A stretch of 64,000 nt of DNA, from positions 1,188,501 through 1,252,500 of the forward strand of contig NZ_CP110008.1 in NCBI RefSeq assembly GCF_025947285.1. The letters run 5' to 3'. Positions 24,691-34,190 of this stretch are shown one piece after another. Both the position numbers and the translations under genes were made by a program. The stretch is from Flavobacterium sp. N2820. Lineage in GTDB: Bacteria; Bacteroidota; Bacteroidia; Flavobacteriales; Flavobacteriaceae. The notes beneath the pieces were generated by a model. That model saw nothing but the letters and a program-made list of their open reading frames with translations. It was not told the DNA's origin and searched no databases. How positions within the stretch are numbered: the stretch's first letter is position 1; every line of letters begins with the position of its first letter.

Positions 24691-27216
24691 ATGGCCAAAC
24701 AAAACTCAAAAGATTCCGTTAAAACAGCTCCTGATAATTCTAAAGAAAAATTCTCTTGGAAACTTAGCCGTCAACAAAAATTTGTTGTGGGAGTGCTACT
24801 TATTTTCTTTTCTTTAGCTTTATTATTATCGTTTATTTCCTATTTCATTACAGGAAATGTTGACCAAAGCGAAGTTAGTCAATTCGCCAATAGAAGTGCG
24901 AAAACCGATAATTGGTTGGGCAAAATTGGTGCGTTTTTAGCCGATTTTTTCTTATACAAAGGATTTGGAGTAACTTCATTTATATTCATTCGAATTGTAT
25001 TTTTAGTTGGAGCCTATCTAGTATTAGATATGGCGTTGACTAAATTGAAAAAAAGTTTCTTTTGGGACTTATTTCTAATTGTTATCGGTTCTGTTTTGTT
25101 AGGGTTCTTTTGGAATGTGATTCCGCAATTAGGTGGAACTGTTGGCTATGAAATGAACTTATTTATTCAAGATTACATCGGAAAAACAGGAACTTTATTG
25201 GTTTTACTTTTCGGAATTGTAATTTTCTTAGTCTTTAAAATCAAAATATCACCCGATAGCTTTACTTCTATTTTTGAAAAATCTAACGATTCCTATAAAG
25301 AAGATTTAGTAGCCGAAAAAACGACAGAAAGTTCATTAGCAGATACCCTTCCAACTGAAGAACATTTAGAAACCGAAAATGATTTGCCAATCGTGCCAAT
25401 TTCTTCAAAAGAAGAAGATTTTATATTGACTGAAGATGAAGAAGAAATGGGTAATTTTGAATTAAAAACCTATCCAAACTCTTTTGAAATCAACAAAGAA
25501 GCTCTAAAGCCAACCATTTCAAACGCTTCTGAATTAAGTTTAGAGCCAAAAATAAAAACTGAAACTCCACAAGTAACTAATTTTTCAATAGAAGATAAAA
25601 GTATTCCGCAAGAAACCTTTGTTAATGAAGATGCCTTTGTTATTGAAAAAATAGAAGAAGAAGTTTTAGTTGAAGAAAATTTAGCTGCACGATTAGTACA
25701 AGATTTTGGTGAATTTGACCCAACATTAGAATTATCGCACTACCAATTTCCGCCAATTGATTTATTAAAAGAATATTCTTCGGGCGGAATTACCATCAAT
25801 CAAGCCGAACTAGAAGAAAATAAAAATAAAATTGTAGATACCTTAAAGAATTATAGCATTGGTATTTCGCAAATTAAAGCAACTGTTGGTCCAACAGTTA
25901 CTTTATACGAAATTGTTCCCGAAGCTGGTATTCGTATCTCAAAAATTAAAAACTTAGAAGATGATATTGCACTTTCATTAGCGGCTTTAGGTATCCGTAT
26001 CATTGCTCCTATCCCAGGAAAAGGAACAATTGGTATCGAAGTACCTAATAATAATCCGACGATGGTTTCAATGAAAAGCGTAATCTCTTCACCCAAATTT
26101 CAAACCGCCGAAATGGAATTACCTATTGCTTTAGGAAAAACCATTTCTAACGAAACATTTGTAGTCGATTTAGCAAAAATGCCTCACCTATTGATGGCAG
26201 GTGCAACCGGACAAGGAAAATCGGTAGGATTAAATGCGGTGTTGACTTCATTATTGTACAAGAAACATCCTGCAGAAGTTAAGTTTGTTTTGGTGGATCC
26301 AAAGAAAGTAGAATTGACTCTTTTTAATAAAATTGAACGTCATTATTTAGCCAAACTACCTGATGGTGGTGATGCGATTATTACCGATAATACAAAAGTA
26401 ATCAACACTTTAAATTCATTGTGTATTGAAATGGACAACCGTTACTCTTTATTAAAAGATGCAATGGTTAGAAACATTAAAGAATACAATGAAAAATTTA
26501 GACACCGTAAATTAAATCCAGAAAACGGACATCGTTTTTTACCCTATATCGTTTTGGTGGTTGATGAGTTTGCTGATTTAATTATGACTGCAGGAAAAGA
26601 AGTAGAAACACCAATTGCACGTTTAGCGCAGTTAGCTCGTGCTATCGGAATCCACTTGATTATTGCTACGCAACGTCCTTCGGTAAATGTTATTACAGGT
26701 ATGATTAAAGCCAATTTCCCAGCTCGTATCGCTTTTAGAGTAACTTCAAAAATAGATTCAAGAACCATTTTGGATTCAGGCGGAGCAGATCAGTTAATTG
26801 GACGAGGTGATTTATTGTATACACAAGGCAACGAAATTGTACGTGTGCAATGTGCTTTTGTAGATACACCAGAAGTAGATAAGATTTGTGATTTCATTGG
26901 TTCACAAAAAGCATATCCTGAAGCTTACTTACTTCCAGAGTATGTTGGCGAGGAAAGTGGCATAAAACTTGATATAGACATATCCGAAAGAGATTCTTTA
27001 TTTAGAGATGCTGCCGAAGTAATAGTCACTGCACAACAAGGAAGCGCATCTTTAATCCAAAGAAAACTTAAATTAGGTTACAACAGAGCAGGAAGATTGA
27101 TTGATCAATTAGAAGCTGCTGGAATTGTAGGCCCTTTTGAAGGAAGTAAAGCCCGTTCAGTTTTAATTCCTGATTTAGTTGCCCTAGAACATTTTTTAAA
27201 TAATGAACAAAATTAA
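24691..27216 (+). CDS. ftsK: DNA translocase FtsK/SpoIIIE
   Basis: 841 residues. Four N-terminal helices (about 30-170), an acidic linker (about 190-340), then the motor: Walker A GATGQGKS, Walker B VLVVDEFADL, and the FtsK gamma winged helix at the C-terminus (SASLIQRKLKLGYNRAGRLI). It pumps DNA toward dif during cell division. It starts 33 bp after dgkA and ends close to the LolA-like gene. Confidence 0.96.
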   Translation: MAKQNSKDSVKTAPDNSKEKFSWKLSRQQKFVVGVLLIFFSLALLLSFISYFITGNVDQSEVSQFANRSAKTDNWLGKIGAFLADFFLYKGFGVTSFIFIRIVFLVGAYLVLDMALTKLKKSFFWDLFLIVIGSVLLGFFWNVIPQLGGTVGYEMNLFIQDYIGKTGTLLVLLFGIVIFLVFKIKISPDSFTSIFEKSNDSYKEDLVAEKTTESSLADTLPTEEHLETENDLPIVPISSKEEDFILTEDEEEMGNFELKTYPNSFEINKEALKPTISNASELSLEPKIKTETPQVTNFSIEDKSIPQETFVNEDAFVIEKIEEEVLVEENLAARLVQDFGEFDPTLELSHYQFPPIDLLKEYSSGGITINQAELEENKNKIVDTLKNYSIGISQIKATVGPTVTLYEIVPEAGIRISKIKNLEDDIALSLAALGIRIIAPIPGKGTIGIEVPNNNPTMVSMKSVISSPKFQTAEMELPIALGKTISNETFVVDLAKMPHLLMAGATGQGKSVGLNAVLTSLLYKKHPAEVKFVLVDPKKVELTLFNKIERHYLAKLPDGGDAIITDNTKVINTLNSLCIEMDNRYSLLKDAMVRNIKEYNEKFRHRKLNPENGHRFLPYIVLVVDEFADLIMTAGKEVETPIARLAQLARAIGIHLIIATQRPSVNVITGMIKANFPARIAFRVTSKIDSRTILDSGGADQLIGRGDLLYTQGNEIVRVQCAFVDTPEVDKICDFIGSQKAYPEAYLLPEYVGEESGIKLDIDISERDSLFRDAAEVIVTAQQGSASLIQRKLKLGYNRAGRLIDQLEAAGIVGPFEGSKARSVLIPDLVALEHFLNNEQN

Positions 27217-27223
27217 CAACAAA

Positions 27224-27868
27224 ATGAAACGTATTTTAAGTGTCGTATTCGTACTTTTTATAGGATTATCAATGCAAGCACAAGATGCAAAAAAAGCAAA
27301 AGAGCTTTTGGATCAAGTGTCGGCAAAGGTAAAATCGTATAACAATATTGTAATCGACTTTAAATATTCTTTAAGCAATCCGAAAGAAAAAATCAACCAA
27401 GAAAGTAATGGCAATGTTGCTCTTCAAGGCAATTTATACCATCTAAATTTCATGGGTGTTACCAAAATATTTGACGGCAAAAAAGTCTACACAATTGTGC
27501 CAGAAGATGAAGAAATCACTGTTGAAAATTTTGACCCTAAAGATGACAAAGCAATCACCCCTAATAAAATGTTAACCTTTTTTAATACGGGGTATAAATA
27601 TGCTTGGGATGAACTTCAAAACGTTAAAGGAAGAAAAATTCAATATGTAAAATTAATCCCGAATAGCACAAAAGATACACGCAAAGAAATCCTTGTGGGA
27701 ATTGATACGCAAACCAAACACATTTACAATGTAATAGAAGTTGGAAAAAACGGATCTAAAACAACTTTAACTGTTAATTCTTTTAAAACAAATCAGCCAT
27801 TATCGAAAAATCATTTTACCTTTACCAAATCAAAATATCCTAATTATTACATCAATAAATTAGACTAA
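27224..27868 (+). CDS. LolA-like outer membrane lipoprotein carrier protein
   Basis: 214 residues from ATG 27224 (MKRILSVVF), which gives a proper signal peptide ending SMQAQ; ATG 27203 overlaps ftsK and would add seven polar residues. The mature part is the LolA-type open barrel (ELLDQVSAKVKSYNNIVIDF, a strand set, and a KILVGID-like region). Carries lipoproteins through the periplasm or acts in envelope lipid handling. Position after ftsK is common in Flavobacteriaceae. Confidence 0.87.
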   Translation: MKRILSVVFVLFIGLSMQAQDAKKAKELLDQVSAKVKSYNNIVIDFKYSLSNPKEKINQESNGNVALQGNLYHLNFMGVTKIFDGKKVYTIVPEDEEITVENFDPKDDKAITPNKMLTFFNTGYKYAWDELQNVKGRKIQYVKLIPNSTKDTRKEILVGIDTQTKHIYNVIEVGKNGSKTTLTVNSFKTNQPLSKNHFTFTKSKYPNYYINKLD

Positions 27869-27878
27869 AAAAGTTCGG

Positions 27879-29876
27879 GTGAAAATTTTAGATAAATACA
27901 TTATTAAATCCTACATGATTACATTTACTACGGTATTTGTAATCTTGTTTTTTATATTCGTTTTACAAGGAATTTGGTTATTCATTGCCGAATTAGCCGG
28001 AAAAGATTTAGACTTATTTACCATTGTAAAATTCTTATCCTTCTATGCTCCTACTATTGTTCCGATGGTTTTACCGCTATCCGTACTTTTAGCCGCCATC
28101 ATGACATTTGGTAGTTTTGCCGAAAACTATGAATTTGCTGCTATGAAATCATCAGGTATTTCATTGCAAAGAGCCATGAAAATGCTGTCTATTACCATAG
28201 GAATTCTAGCCTTTGTTTCGTTCTTTTTTGCGAATAATGTTATTCCCGAAGCACAATATAAATTTATTAATCTTAGAAAAACAATTGTGCAGCAAAAGCC
28301 AGCCATGGCAATTGCTGAAGGACAGTTTAACACGATTGGTACTTCGAATATAAAAGTTGATAAAAAATCGGGCGAAAATGGTGAAATCTTAGAAGGTGTG
28401 ACGATGCATGTTAAAAACAATAACATGGGACTTGGCGCAAACACTATTATTAAAGCAAAAAGAGGTTTATTAACTAGTGAAGATGATTCAAATTATTTAC
28501 AATTAGAATTGTATGATGGCTTTTATTATGAAGACATTCATCCCAAAAAATACGAAGATCGTAAAAAAGTGCCCTTTGCAAAAAGTAGCTTTAAAAAATA
28601 TGTTATAAATATTGATTTAACGAAACTTAATCAAACTGAGATAGAAGATGGAACTATAACATCTGAAAAAATGCTTACCGTTTCTGAATTGATTTATACA
28701 ATTGATTCATTAGACCAAGGCTACAAAAAAGATGTATTGTCGTTTGCAGATAATATAGTTTCCAGAAGTGACAATGTTTTTATAAAAAAGAATCTTTATA
28801 AAAATACTATGTCAAATAAAAAAGAGAATGAAGTTAAAGATTTACTAACCATTTTTACGCCTGCCGAAAAAATTAAAATAATAGAAACAGCTAAAAATAA
28901 TGTTTCCAGTACCGAATTTAGTATTCACAATAGTAAAACTGATCTAGACTACAAGTCTAAAAACATCAATCAACATTGGTTAGCGGTTTATGAAAAATTC
29001 ATTATTGCCTATTCATGTTTACTAATGTTTTTTATTGGTGCACCACTTGGAGCTATTATTAGAAAAGGTGGATTAGGATTACCCATTGTCTTTGCAATGC
29101 TGGTTTTTATAACGTTTCACTTCATCAATACCTTTGGTAGAAAATTAGCACAAGAAGATAGTATTCCTGCCATCTTAGGTTCTTCATTATCTTCGATAAT
29201 TTTAACTCCTTTAGCTATTTTCTTAACCTATAGAGCAACAAATGATATCGGAATAATGATTAATTGGGATTGGATTACAGATCCGATTATAAAATTATTC
29301 AATAAAAACAATACTAAAGAAATTAAATTTAAAAAAGAAATTGTTTCATTAGATACCGTACAGTTAAATGAAAATGATGCTGTTACAAATGCGTTAATTA
29401 ATAATGAAACGAGTGTTTTGATAAACATTGTAAAAAATTCTGAACAATTTAAATACAATTCTGAACAAAGATTAATTGCTTTGAAAGTACTTGAAAATAG
29501 AGGCATTTCTCAACAAGAATTACTTGAGAAAAAATCACTTTATAATGAAGAATTCTTGAAACTTACATTTTTGAAAAAACAATATAATAGTTTATCAAAT
29601 TCAACAATTGCTATATATGTAATTTCATTCATATTATCTATTCTTGCTACAACAAACAATTTGATAATAATTATATTAAGTCTTTTAAGTATAATTTTGT
29701 TATACGTCTTAATATTTAAGTCTCAACAAACCTTAGAAGAAATAAGCAAAATTACAAATAGACATAATTTCTCAAACATTTACATTTCGCTTTTTTTAGG
29801 ATTTCCATTCTATATTTTTATTTATTTATACAACAGAAATCAATTAAAAGAGGCAATTACAGAATTTAATAATTAA
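27879..29876 (+). CDS. LptF/LptG-family permease (GTG start, extended C-terminus)
   Basis: 665 residues, starting with GTG at 27879, 10 bp after the LolA-like gene. N-terminal YjgP/YjgQ membrane domain (YIIKSYMITFTTVFVILFFIF), a long periplasmic beta-jellyroll region, a second helix set (about 365-455), then an extra soluble stretch and two more helices (about 570-665) not found in proteobacterial LptF/G of about 360 residues. Part of the lipopolysaccharide export machine in the inner membrane. Confidence 0.9.
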   Translation: MKILDKYIIKSYMITFTTVFVILFFIFVLQGIWLFIAELAGKDLDLFTIVKFLSFYAPTIVPMVLPLSVLLAAIMTFGSFAENYEFAAMKSSGISLQRAMKMLSITIGILAFVSFFFANNVIPEAQYKFINLRKTIVQQKPAMAIAEGQFNTIGTSNIKVDKKSGENGEILEGVTMHVKNNNMGLGANTIIKAKRGLLTSEDDSNYLQLELYDGFYYEDIHPKKYEDRKKVPFAKSSFKKYVINIDLTKLNQTEIEDGTITSEKMLTVSELIYTIDSLDQGYKKDVLSFADNIVSRSDNVFIKKNLYKNTMSNKKENEVKDLLTIFTPAEKIKIIETAKNNVSSTEFSIHNSKTDLDYKSKNINQHWLAVYEKFIIAYSCLLMFFIGAPLGAIIRKGGLGLPIVFAMLVFITFHFINTFGRKLAQEDSIPAILGSSLSSIILTPLAIFLTYRATNDIGIMINWDWITDPIIKLFNKNNTKEIKFKKEIVSLDTVQLNENDAVTNALINNETSVLINIVKNSEQFKYNSEQRLIALKVLENRGISQQELLEKKSLYNEEFLKLTFLKKQYNSLSNSTIAIYVISFILSILATTNNLIIIILSLLSIILLYVLIFKSQQTLEEISKITNRHNFSNIYISLFLGFPFYIFIYLYNRNQLKEAITEFNN

Positions 29877-29894
29877 CGACAACAATTAAACCCC

Positions 29895-31028
29895 ATGTCA
29901 AACAACATACAACTAAACACCATTGAAGAAGCTATAGAAGACATCCGTCAAGGAAAAGTAATCATAGTAGTCGATGATGAAGACAGAGAAAACGAAGGTG
30001 ATTTTTTAGCTGCAGCCGAAAAGGTAACACCTGAAATGATTAATTTCATGGCAACTCACGGTAGAGGACTCATTTGTGCACCTTTAACTGAATCTCGTTG
30101 TAAAGAATTAGACCTTCATGCCATGGTGCGCAATAATACAGATCACATGGAAACTGCTTTCACCGTTTCAGTTGACTTAAAAGGAAAAGGGGTTAGCACT
30201 GGAATTTCTGCATCCGATAGAGCAAAAACTATTGAAGCTTTAATTGATCCAGAAACAAAACCTTTTGATTTGGCACGACCTGGGCACATTTTCCCATTGA
30301 TTGCAAAACAAGGTGGTGTTTTAAGAAGAACCGGACACACCGAAGCAGCTATAGACTTTGCTCGTTTGGCAGGTTTTAAACCCGCTGGAGTAATTGTAGA
30401 AATCATGAACGAAGACGGTTCTATGGCACGTTTACCACAATTAGTAGCTGTAGCAAAAAAATTCGATCTAAAATTGGTTTCAATTGAAGACTTAGTAGCC
30501 TACAGAATGCAACACGATAGCTTGATTCAAAAGAAAGAAGATTTTGATATTGAAACTCGTTTCGGTAAATTTAGAATGAGAGCTTATTTACAAACGACCA
30601 ACAAACAAGTACATATTGCGTTAACCAAAGGAACTTGGAATGCAGGAGAATCTGTTTTAACCCGAATCAATACCACACAAGTTAACAATGATATTTTAGG
30701 CACTTTAACTAGTGACAACGATAAGAAATTGGACAGTGTTTTTCGTTCAATAAATGACGCCGAAAAAGGGGCTATTGTATTCATCAATCAAGAAGTAAAA
30801 TCGTTGGAATTATTAGAACGAATTACAACACTAAAAACATTACAAAGTCAAGGGGAAATGAGAGCTCCTCAAATTAAAATGGACACCAAAGATTTTGGTA
30901 TCGGTGCCCAAATTTTACATGACTTAGACATTACTAAAATTAAATTATTATCAAACAGCTCTGCTCCAACTAAGCGAGTAGGAATGATTGGTTATGGATT
31001 AGAAATTACAGAATATGTCAATTATTAA
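29895..31028 (+). CDS. ribB: RibBA-type protein: DHBP synthase with degenerate GTP cyclohydrolase II domain
   Basis: 377 residues. The N-terminal half (1-205) is a complete 3,4-dihydroxy-2-butanone 4-phosphate synthase (DDEDRENEGDF, THGRGLICAPL, GHTEAAIDF), making the four-carbon riboflavin precursor. The C-terminal half follows the RibA fold (ends GIGAQILHDL and KLLSNSS), but the segment that normally holds three zinc cysteines (CxxGDxxxSxxCxC) reads RINTTQVNNDILGTLTSDND with no cysteine. It probably has only the RibB activity, like RibBX proteins. A terminator follows. Confidence 0.9.
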   Translation: MSNNIQLNTIEEAIEDIRQGKVIIVVDDEDRENEGDFLAAAEKVTPEMINFMATHGRGLICAPLTESRCKELDLHAMVRNNTDHMETAFTVSVDLKGKGVSTGISASDRAKTIEALIDPETKPFDLARPGHIFPLIAKQGGVLRRTGHTEAAIDFARLAGFKPAGVIVEIMNEDGSMARLPQLVAVAKKFDLKLVSIEDLVAYRMQHDSLIQKKEDFDIETRFGKFRMRAYLQTTNKQVHIALTKGTWNAGESVLTRINTTQVNNDILGTLTSDNDKKLDSVFRSINDAEKGAIVFINQEVKSLELLERITTLKTLQSQGEMRAPQIKMDTKDFGIGAQILHDLDITKIKLLSNSSAPTKRVGMIGYGLEITEYVNY

Positions 31029-31038
31029 AACAAAAAAA

Positions 31039-31069
31039 AACTCCGATTTTCATCGGAGTTTTTTTTTGT
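31039..31069. terminator. Bidirectional rho-independent terminator
   Basis: Stem AACTCCGAT (31039-31047) / ATCGGAGTT (31052-31060) with long A and T tracts, between the convergent ribB-type gene and rho. Confidence 0.9.
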
Positions 31070-32851
31070 TTATTGATTCATCGAAATTAGAAATTCTTCA
31101 TTATTTCGCGTTTTCTTAAATCTATCGTGAATAAAGTCCATTGCTTCTACTGGATTCATATCGGCAAGGTATTTACGCATAATCCACATTCTGTGAATTG
31201 TATTTTCATCTAATAATAAATCATCACGACGCGTACTTGAAGAAACCAAGTCAATCGCAGGGAAAATACGTTTGTTTGAAATTCTTCTATCCAATTGTAA
31301 TTCCATGTTACCCGTTCCTTTAAATTCCTCAAAGATAACTTCGTCCATTTTAGAACCTGTTTCGGTTAATGCTGTTGCAATGATACTCAACGAACCACCG
31401 TTTTCAACATTACGAGCCGCTCCAAAGAAACGTTTTGGTTTTTGTAACGCATTCGCATCAACACCACCACTTAATATTTTTCCAGAGGCTGGTTGCACGG
31501 TATTATAAGCTCTTGCTAAACGGGTAATAGAATCTAATAAAATGACCACATCATGACCACATTCTACCAAACGTTTTGCTTTTTCCAAAACAATGTTTGC
31601 AATTTTCACGTGTTCTTGTGGCTCTCTATCAAAAGTTGAAGCAATTACTTCACCACGCACACTGCGTTGCATATCGGTTACCTCTTCAGGACGTTCGTCA
31701 ATTAATAAAACAATCAAGTAAACCTCTGGATGATTGGCTGCAATTGCGTTTGCAACATCCTTTAACAACATTGTTTTACCCGTTTTTGGTTGGGCAACTA
31801 TCATTCCACGTTGTCCTTTTCCTATTGGCGAAAACAAATCAATAATACGGGTTGAAATTGTACTATTTCTATCCGCTAAATTGAATTTTTCTGTTGGAAA
31901 AACGGGTGTTAAATGCTCAAACGAAATTCTATCACGAACCACTTGCGGATCATGTCCATTGATTTTTAATACTTTTACCAAAGGAAAATATTTTTCACCT
32001 TCTTTTGGAGGACGTACAACTCCTTTTACTGTATCACCAGTTTTTAATCCAAACAAACGAATTTGTGAAGTAGATAAGTAAATATCATCGGGTGAAGCTA
32101 AATAGTTGTAATCTGACGAACGTAAAAATCCATAACCATCAGGCATCATTTCTAATACCCCTTCACTTTCAATAATTCCGTCGAACTCATAATCGGGCTC
32201 TCTAAAATTTTGTTTTTTATTTTGATGTGGATTTTTGTTAGGAGTTCCAGTTCCGTTGTTGCCATTCGTTCCTTCTGTTGGATTACTTTTTTTGTAATCA
32301 GGATGATTGGGGTTATTTTGATTTGCCTTATAATTAGGGTTTTTAGACAAATTTTTCTCATTTTGAGCCATTTCAGCTGCTTCTGAGCTTTCAGTTACAG
32401 TTGGAACTACTTTTGGTGCTTCCTCTTTAGTAACTTTATGGGGCAAAGGTTTTTTTTCTTTAAAATCTTTACGGGGTAACTTGTTGTTTGGTTTGGGAGC
32501 AAATTCTTTTGGTGCTTCCGCTTTAACTTCTTCAATAACTTCCTCTTTAACGGGAATTACTTCTTCAGGTAACTCTTTTAAAGGTTGCGAAAACAAGTCT
32601 TTTTTAATTTTTGGTGCTTGATTCACTTCTTTTTTCGGAAGAATTCTAGTCCTTTTTTCTTTTGGTAATTCAGCCTTTTTTTCTGTTGGAATTTCCGATT
32701 TTATAACTTCGGGCTTGGCTGCTTGTAAATCTAAGATTTGATACACTAAATCGTCTTTTTTTAGCGAACGGTATTTATTAATCTTAGCTACTTTTGCAAT
32801 TTCTTGCAAATCAGAGAGTTTCATCTCTTTTAATACTTCAATATCAAACAT
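31070..32851 (-). CDS. rho: Transcription termination factor Rho
   Basis: 593 residues from ATG 32851 ([15 protein letters not shown]); a longer frame to 33052 is rejected because it would begin with 67 hydrophobic unrelated residues. Rho_N helices (1-45), then a long Lys/Glu/Pro and Asn-rich insertion (about 50-215), an RNA-binding cold-shock domain ([16 protein letters not shown]), and the ATPase core with [16 protein letters not shown]. Hexameric RNA helicase. The low-complexity insert makes it longer than the 420 residues of E. coli Rho. Confidence 0.96.
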   Translation of the reverse strand: MFDIEVLKEMKLSDLQEIAKVAKINKYRSLKKDDLVYQILDLQAAKPEVIKSEIPTEKKAELPKEKRTRILPKKEVNQAPKIKKDLFSQPLKELPEEVIPVKEEVIEEVKAEAPKEFAPKPNNKLPRKDFKEKKPLPHKVTKEEAPKVVPTVTESSEAAEMAQNEKNLSKNPNYKANQNNPNHPDYKKSNPTEGTNGNNGTGTPNKNPHQNKKQNFREPDYEFDGIIESEGVLEMMPDGYGFLRSSDYNYLASPDDIYLSTSQIRLFGLKTGDTVKGVVRPPKEGEKYFPLVKVLKINGHDPQVVRDRISFEHLTPVFPTEKFNLADRNSTISTRIIDLFSPIGKGQRGMIVAQPKTGKTMLLKDVANAIAANHPEVYLIVLLIDERPEEVTDMQRSVRGEVIASTFDREPQEHVKIANIVLEKAKRLVECGHDVVILLDSITRLARAYNTVQPASGKILSGGVDANALQKPKRFFGAARNVENGGSLSIIATALTETGSKMDEVIFEEFKGTGNMELQLDRRISNKRIFPAIDLVSSSTRRDDLLLDENTIHRMWIMRKYLADMNPVEAMDFIHDRFKKTRNNEEFLISMNQ

Positions 32852-33010
32852 GGATATATTTTGAATAAAATTGTTGGTTGAATAAAAACAAAAAATGATA
32901 AGATTTTTTTTGCAGTGTAAGGTGTCGCAGAATGAAGTACTTACGACTAATACTATGCAATAGTACGAATAAATTTGGAAATAACAATAGTTTAAATTAA
33001 AAAGAAATAC

Positions 33011-33018
33011 TATTTTTG
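33011..33018 (+). promoter_or_regulatory. -7 promoter element TATTTTTG
   Basis: Matches TAnnTTTG, 20 bp before the ATG at 33039. Confidence 0.5.
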
Positions 33019-33038
33019 CTTTATCAAAAAAGAAAATA

Positions 33039-33449
33039 ATGTTACAACGCATTCAATCACTTTATATGTTAGCCAGTGCAATTGTTACTGGTGCGCTACC
33101 TTTTGTTTTTGAATTATGGACAGATAAAAATAAAGTTGACGTTTTTTTTACCTCTTCTATTGTTTTTATTAGTCTGTTTGTTTTGTCAACCGTATTATCT
33201 ATTTATAGTATTTTAAATTTTAAAAAGAGACAACATCAATTTGTGTTAAACAGATTGAACATGATATTTAACTTTATTTTACTAGGATTTTTTGTGTATC
33301 GCTCGCTAAACTTATCCGGAGAAACGTTTGTTTCAGAGAAGGGTATTGGGATGTTTCTTCCTGCAATTTCTATCGTTTTATTAGTCTTGGCAAACAAGGC
33401 AATAAAAAAGGACGAAGATCTCGTAAAATCTGTAGATCGATTACGATAA
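33039..33449 (+). CDS. DUF4293 family membrane protein
   Basis: 136 residues with four membrane helices (about 5-25, 37-57, 74-92, 103-121) and the opening [15 protein letters not shown] that marks this Bacteroidota family. Function unknown. It is divergent from rho, as in many Flavobacteriaceae, which supports the call. A terminator follows. Confidence 0.88.
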   Translation: MLQRIQSLYMLASAIVTGALPFVFELWTDKNKVDVFFTSSIVFISLFVLSTVLSIYSILNFKKRQHQFVLNRLNMIFNFILLGFFVYRSLNLSGETFVSEKGIGMFLPAISIVLLVLANKAIKKDEDLVKSVDRLR

Positions 33450-33481
33450 ACCTATCATCTTAGTTTATTAGTGCGAAGAAA

Positions 33482-33512
33482 AAATCCGAAGCGAAAGTTT
33501 CGGATTTTTTTG
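33482..33512 (+). terminator. Rho-independent terminator
   Basis: Stem AATCCGAA (33483-33490) / TTCGGATT (33499-33506) followed by a T run, behind the DUF4293 gene. Confidence 0.85.
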
Positions 33513-33521
33513 TTTATTTAA

Positions 33522-33598
33522 ACTGAACACTGAACACTGAACACTGAACACTGAATACTGAATACTGAATACTGAACACTGAATACTGAACACTGACC
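33522..33598. repeat. Heptanucleotide tandem repeat (ACTGAAC/ACTGAAT, 11 copies)
   Basis: Eleven 7-bp units, ACTGAAC in most, ACTGAAT in four, ACTGACC in the last. It ends 2 bp before the stop codon of the - strand phosphodiesterase gene and follows a terminator. Uniform spacing and near identity suggest slippage-prone DNA. Confidence 0.9.
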
Positions 33599-33599
33599 A

Positions 33600-34094
33600 C
33601 TATTTCTTACCAAGTTCAATCACTTCTAAACACTGTATTTTATCACCATCAATTTCAAAACGCAACATCGTTCGTACTTGATGAAAACCATATTTCCCAC
33701 AAGCGCCTGGGTTCATGTGTAGTAAATTCAACTGCTTATCAAATTGTACTTTTAAAATGTGCGAATGTCCGCAAATGAATAACTTTGGTGGATTTGTAGT
33801 AATTTCGGCTCGAATAGTTGGATTGTATTTATCTGGATAACCACCAATATGTGTAATCCAAACGTCCACTCCTTCACAAAAAAACCGATTATTTAATGGA
33901 AATTCCATTCGCGCTTTATCATCATCGATGTTTCCATAAACACCCCGAAGTGGTTTTAACTTTTTAATCGCATCGGTAACTGCTAAATCACCAATATCAC
34001 CTGCATGCCAAACCTCATCCGCTTGGTTTACGTATTTCAAAATAACATCATCTATGTGGCTATGGGTATCTGATAAAAGCAAAATTTTCTTCAT
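33600..34094 (-). CDS. YfcE-type metallophosphoesterase
   Basis: 164 residues, normal for this family. Metal motifs in order: SDTHSH (8-13), HAGDIGD, GNIDDD, THIGGYP, GHSHI. A binuclear metal phosphodiesterase of the cytoplasm acting on small phosphodiesters; the natural substrate is not established. Its 3' end touches the heptamer repeat array. Confidence 0.92.
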   Translation of the reverse strand: MKKILLLSDTHSHIDDVILKYVNQADEVWHAGDIGDLAVTDAIKKLKPLRGVYGNIDDDKARMEFPLNNRFFCEGVDVWITHIGGYPDKYNPTIRAEITTNPPKLFICGHSHILKVQFDKQLNLLHMNPGACGKYGFHQVRTMLRFEIDGDKIQCLEVIELGKK

Positions 34095-34152
34095 AAAGCA
34101 AAATTAAGTTTTTATTATCAGAATTTGGAAGGAACTTTACTTTTGAATTTTG

Positions 34153-34160
34153 TAAATTTG
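34153..34160 (+). promoter_or_regulatory. -7 promoter element TAAATTTG
   Basis: Matches TAnnTTTG, 30 bp before the TTG codon at 34191 and downstream of the in-frame ATG at 34125, so that ATG would not be transcribed from here. Confidence 0.5.
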
Positions 34161-34190
34161 CATGCTATTGAGAAAACTGAACACTATATT

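Noticed and set aside
32852..33052. N-terminal extension of Rho by 67 residues.
   Set aside because: The extension is hydrophobic and Cys/Phe-rich, overlaps the divergent promoter of the DUF4293 gene, and Rho proteins begin at the [12 protein letters not shown] start.
33522..33598. Heptamer array as a mini CRISPR or replication origin iteron.
   Set aside because: No spacers, no cas or rep gene, and the position directly at a stop codon fits an intergenic microsatellite.
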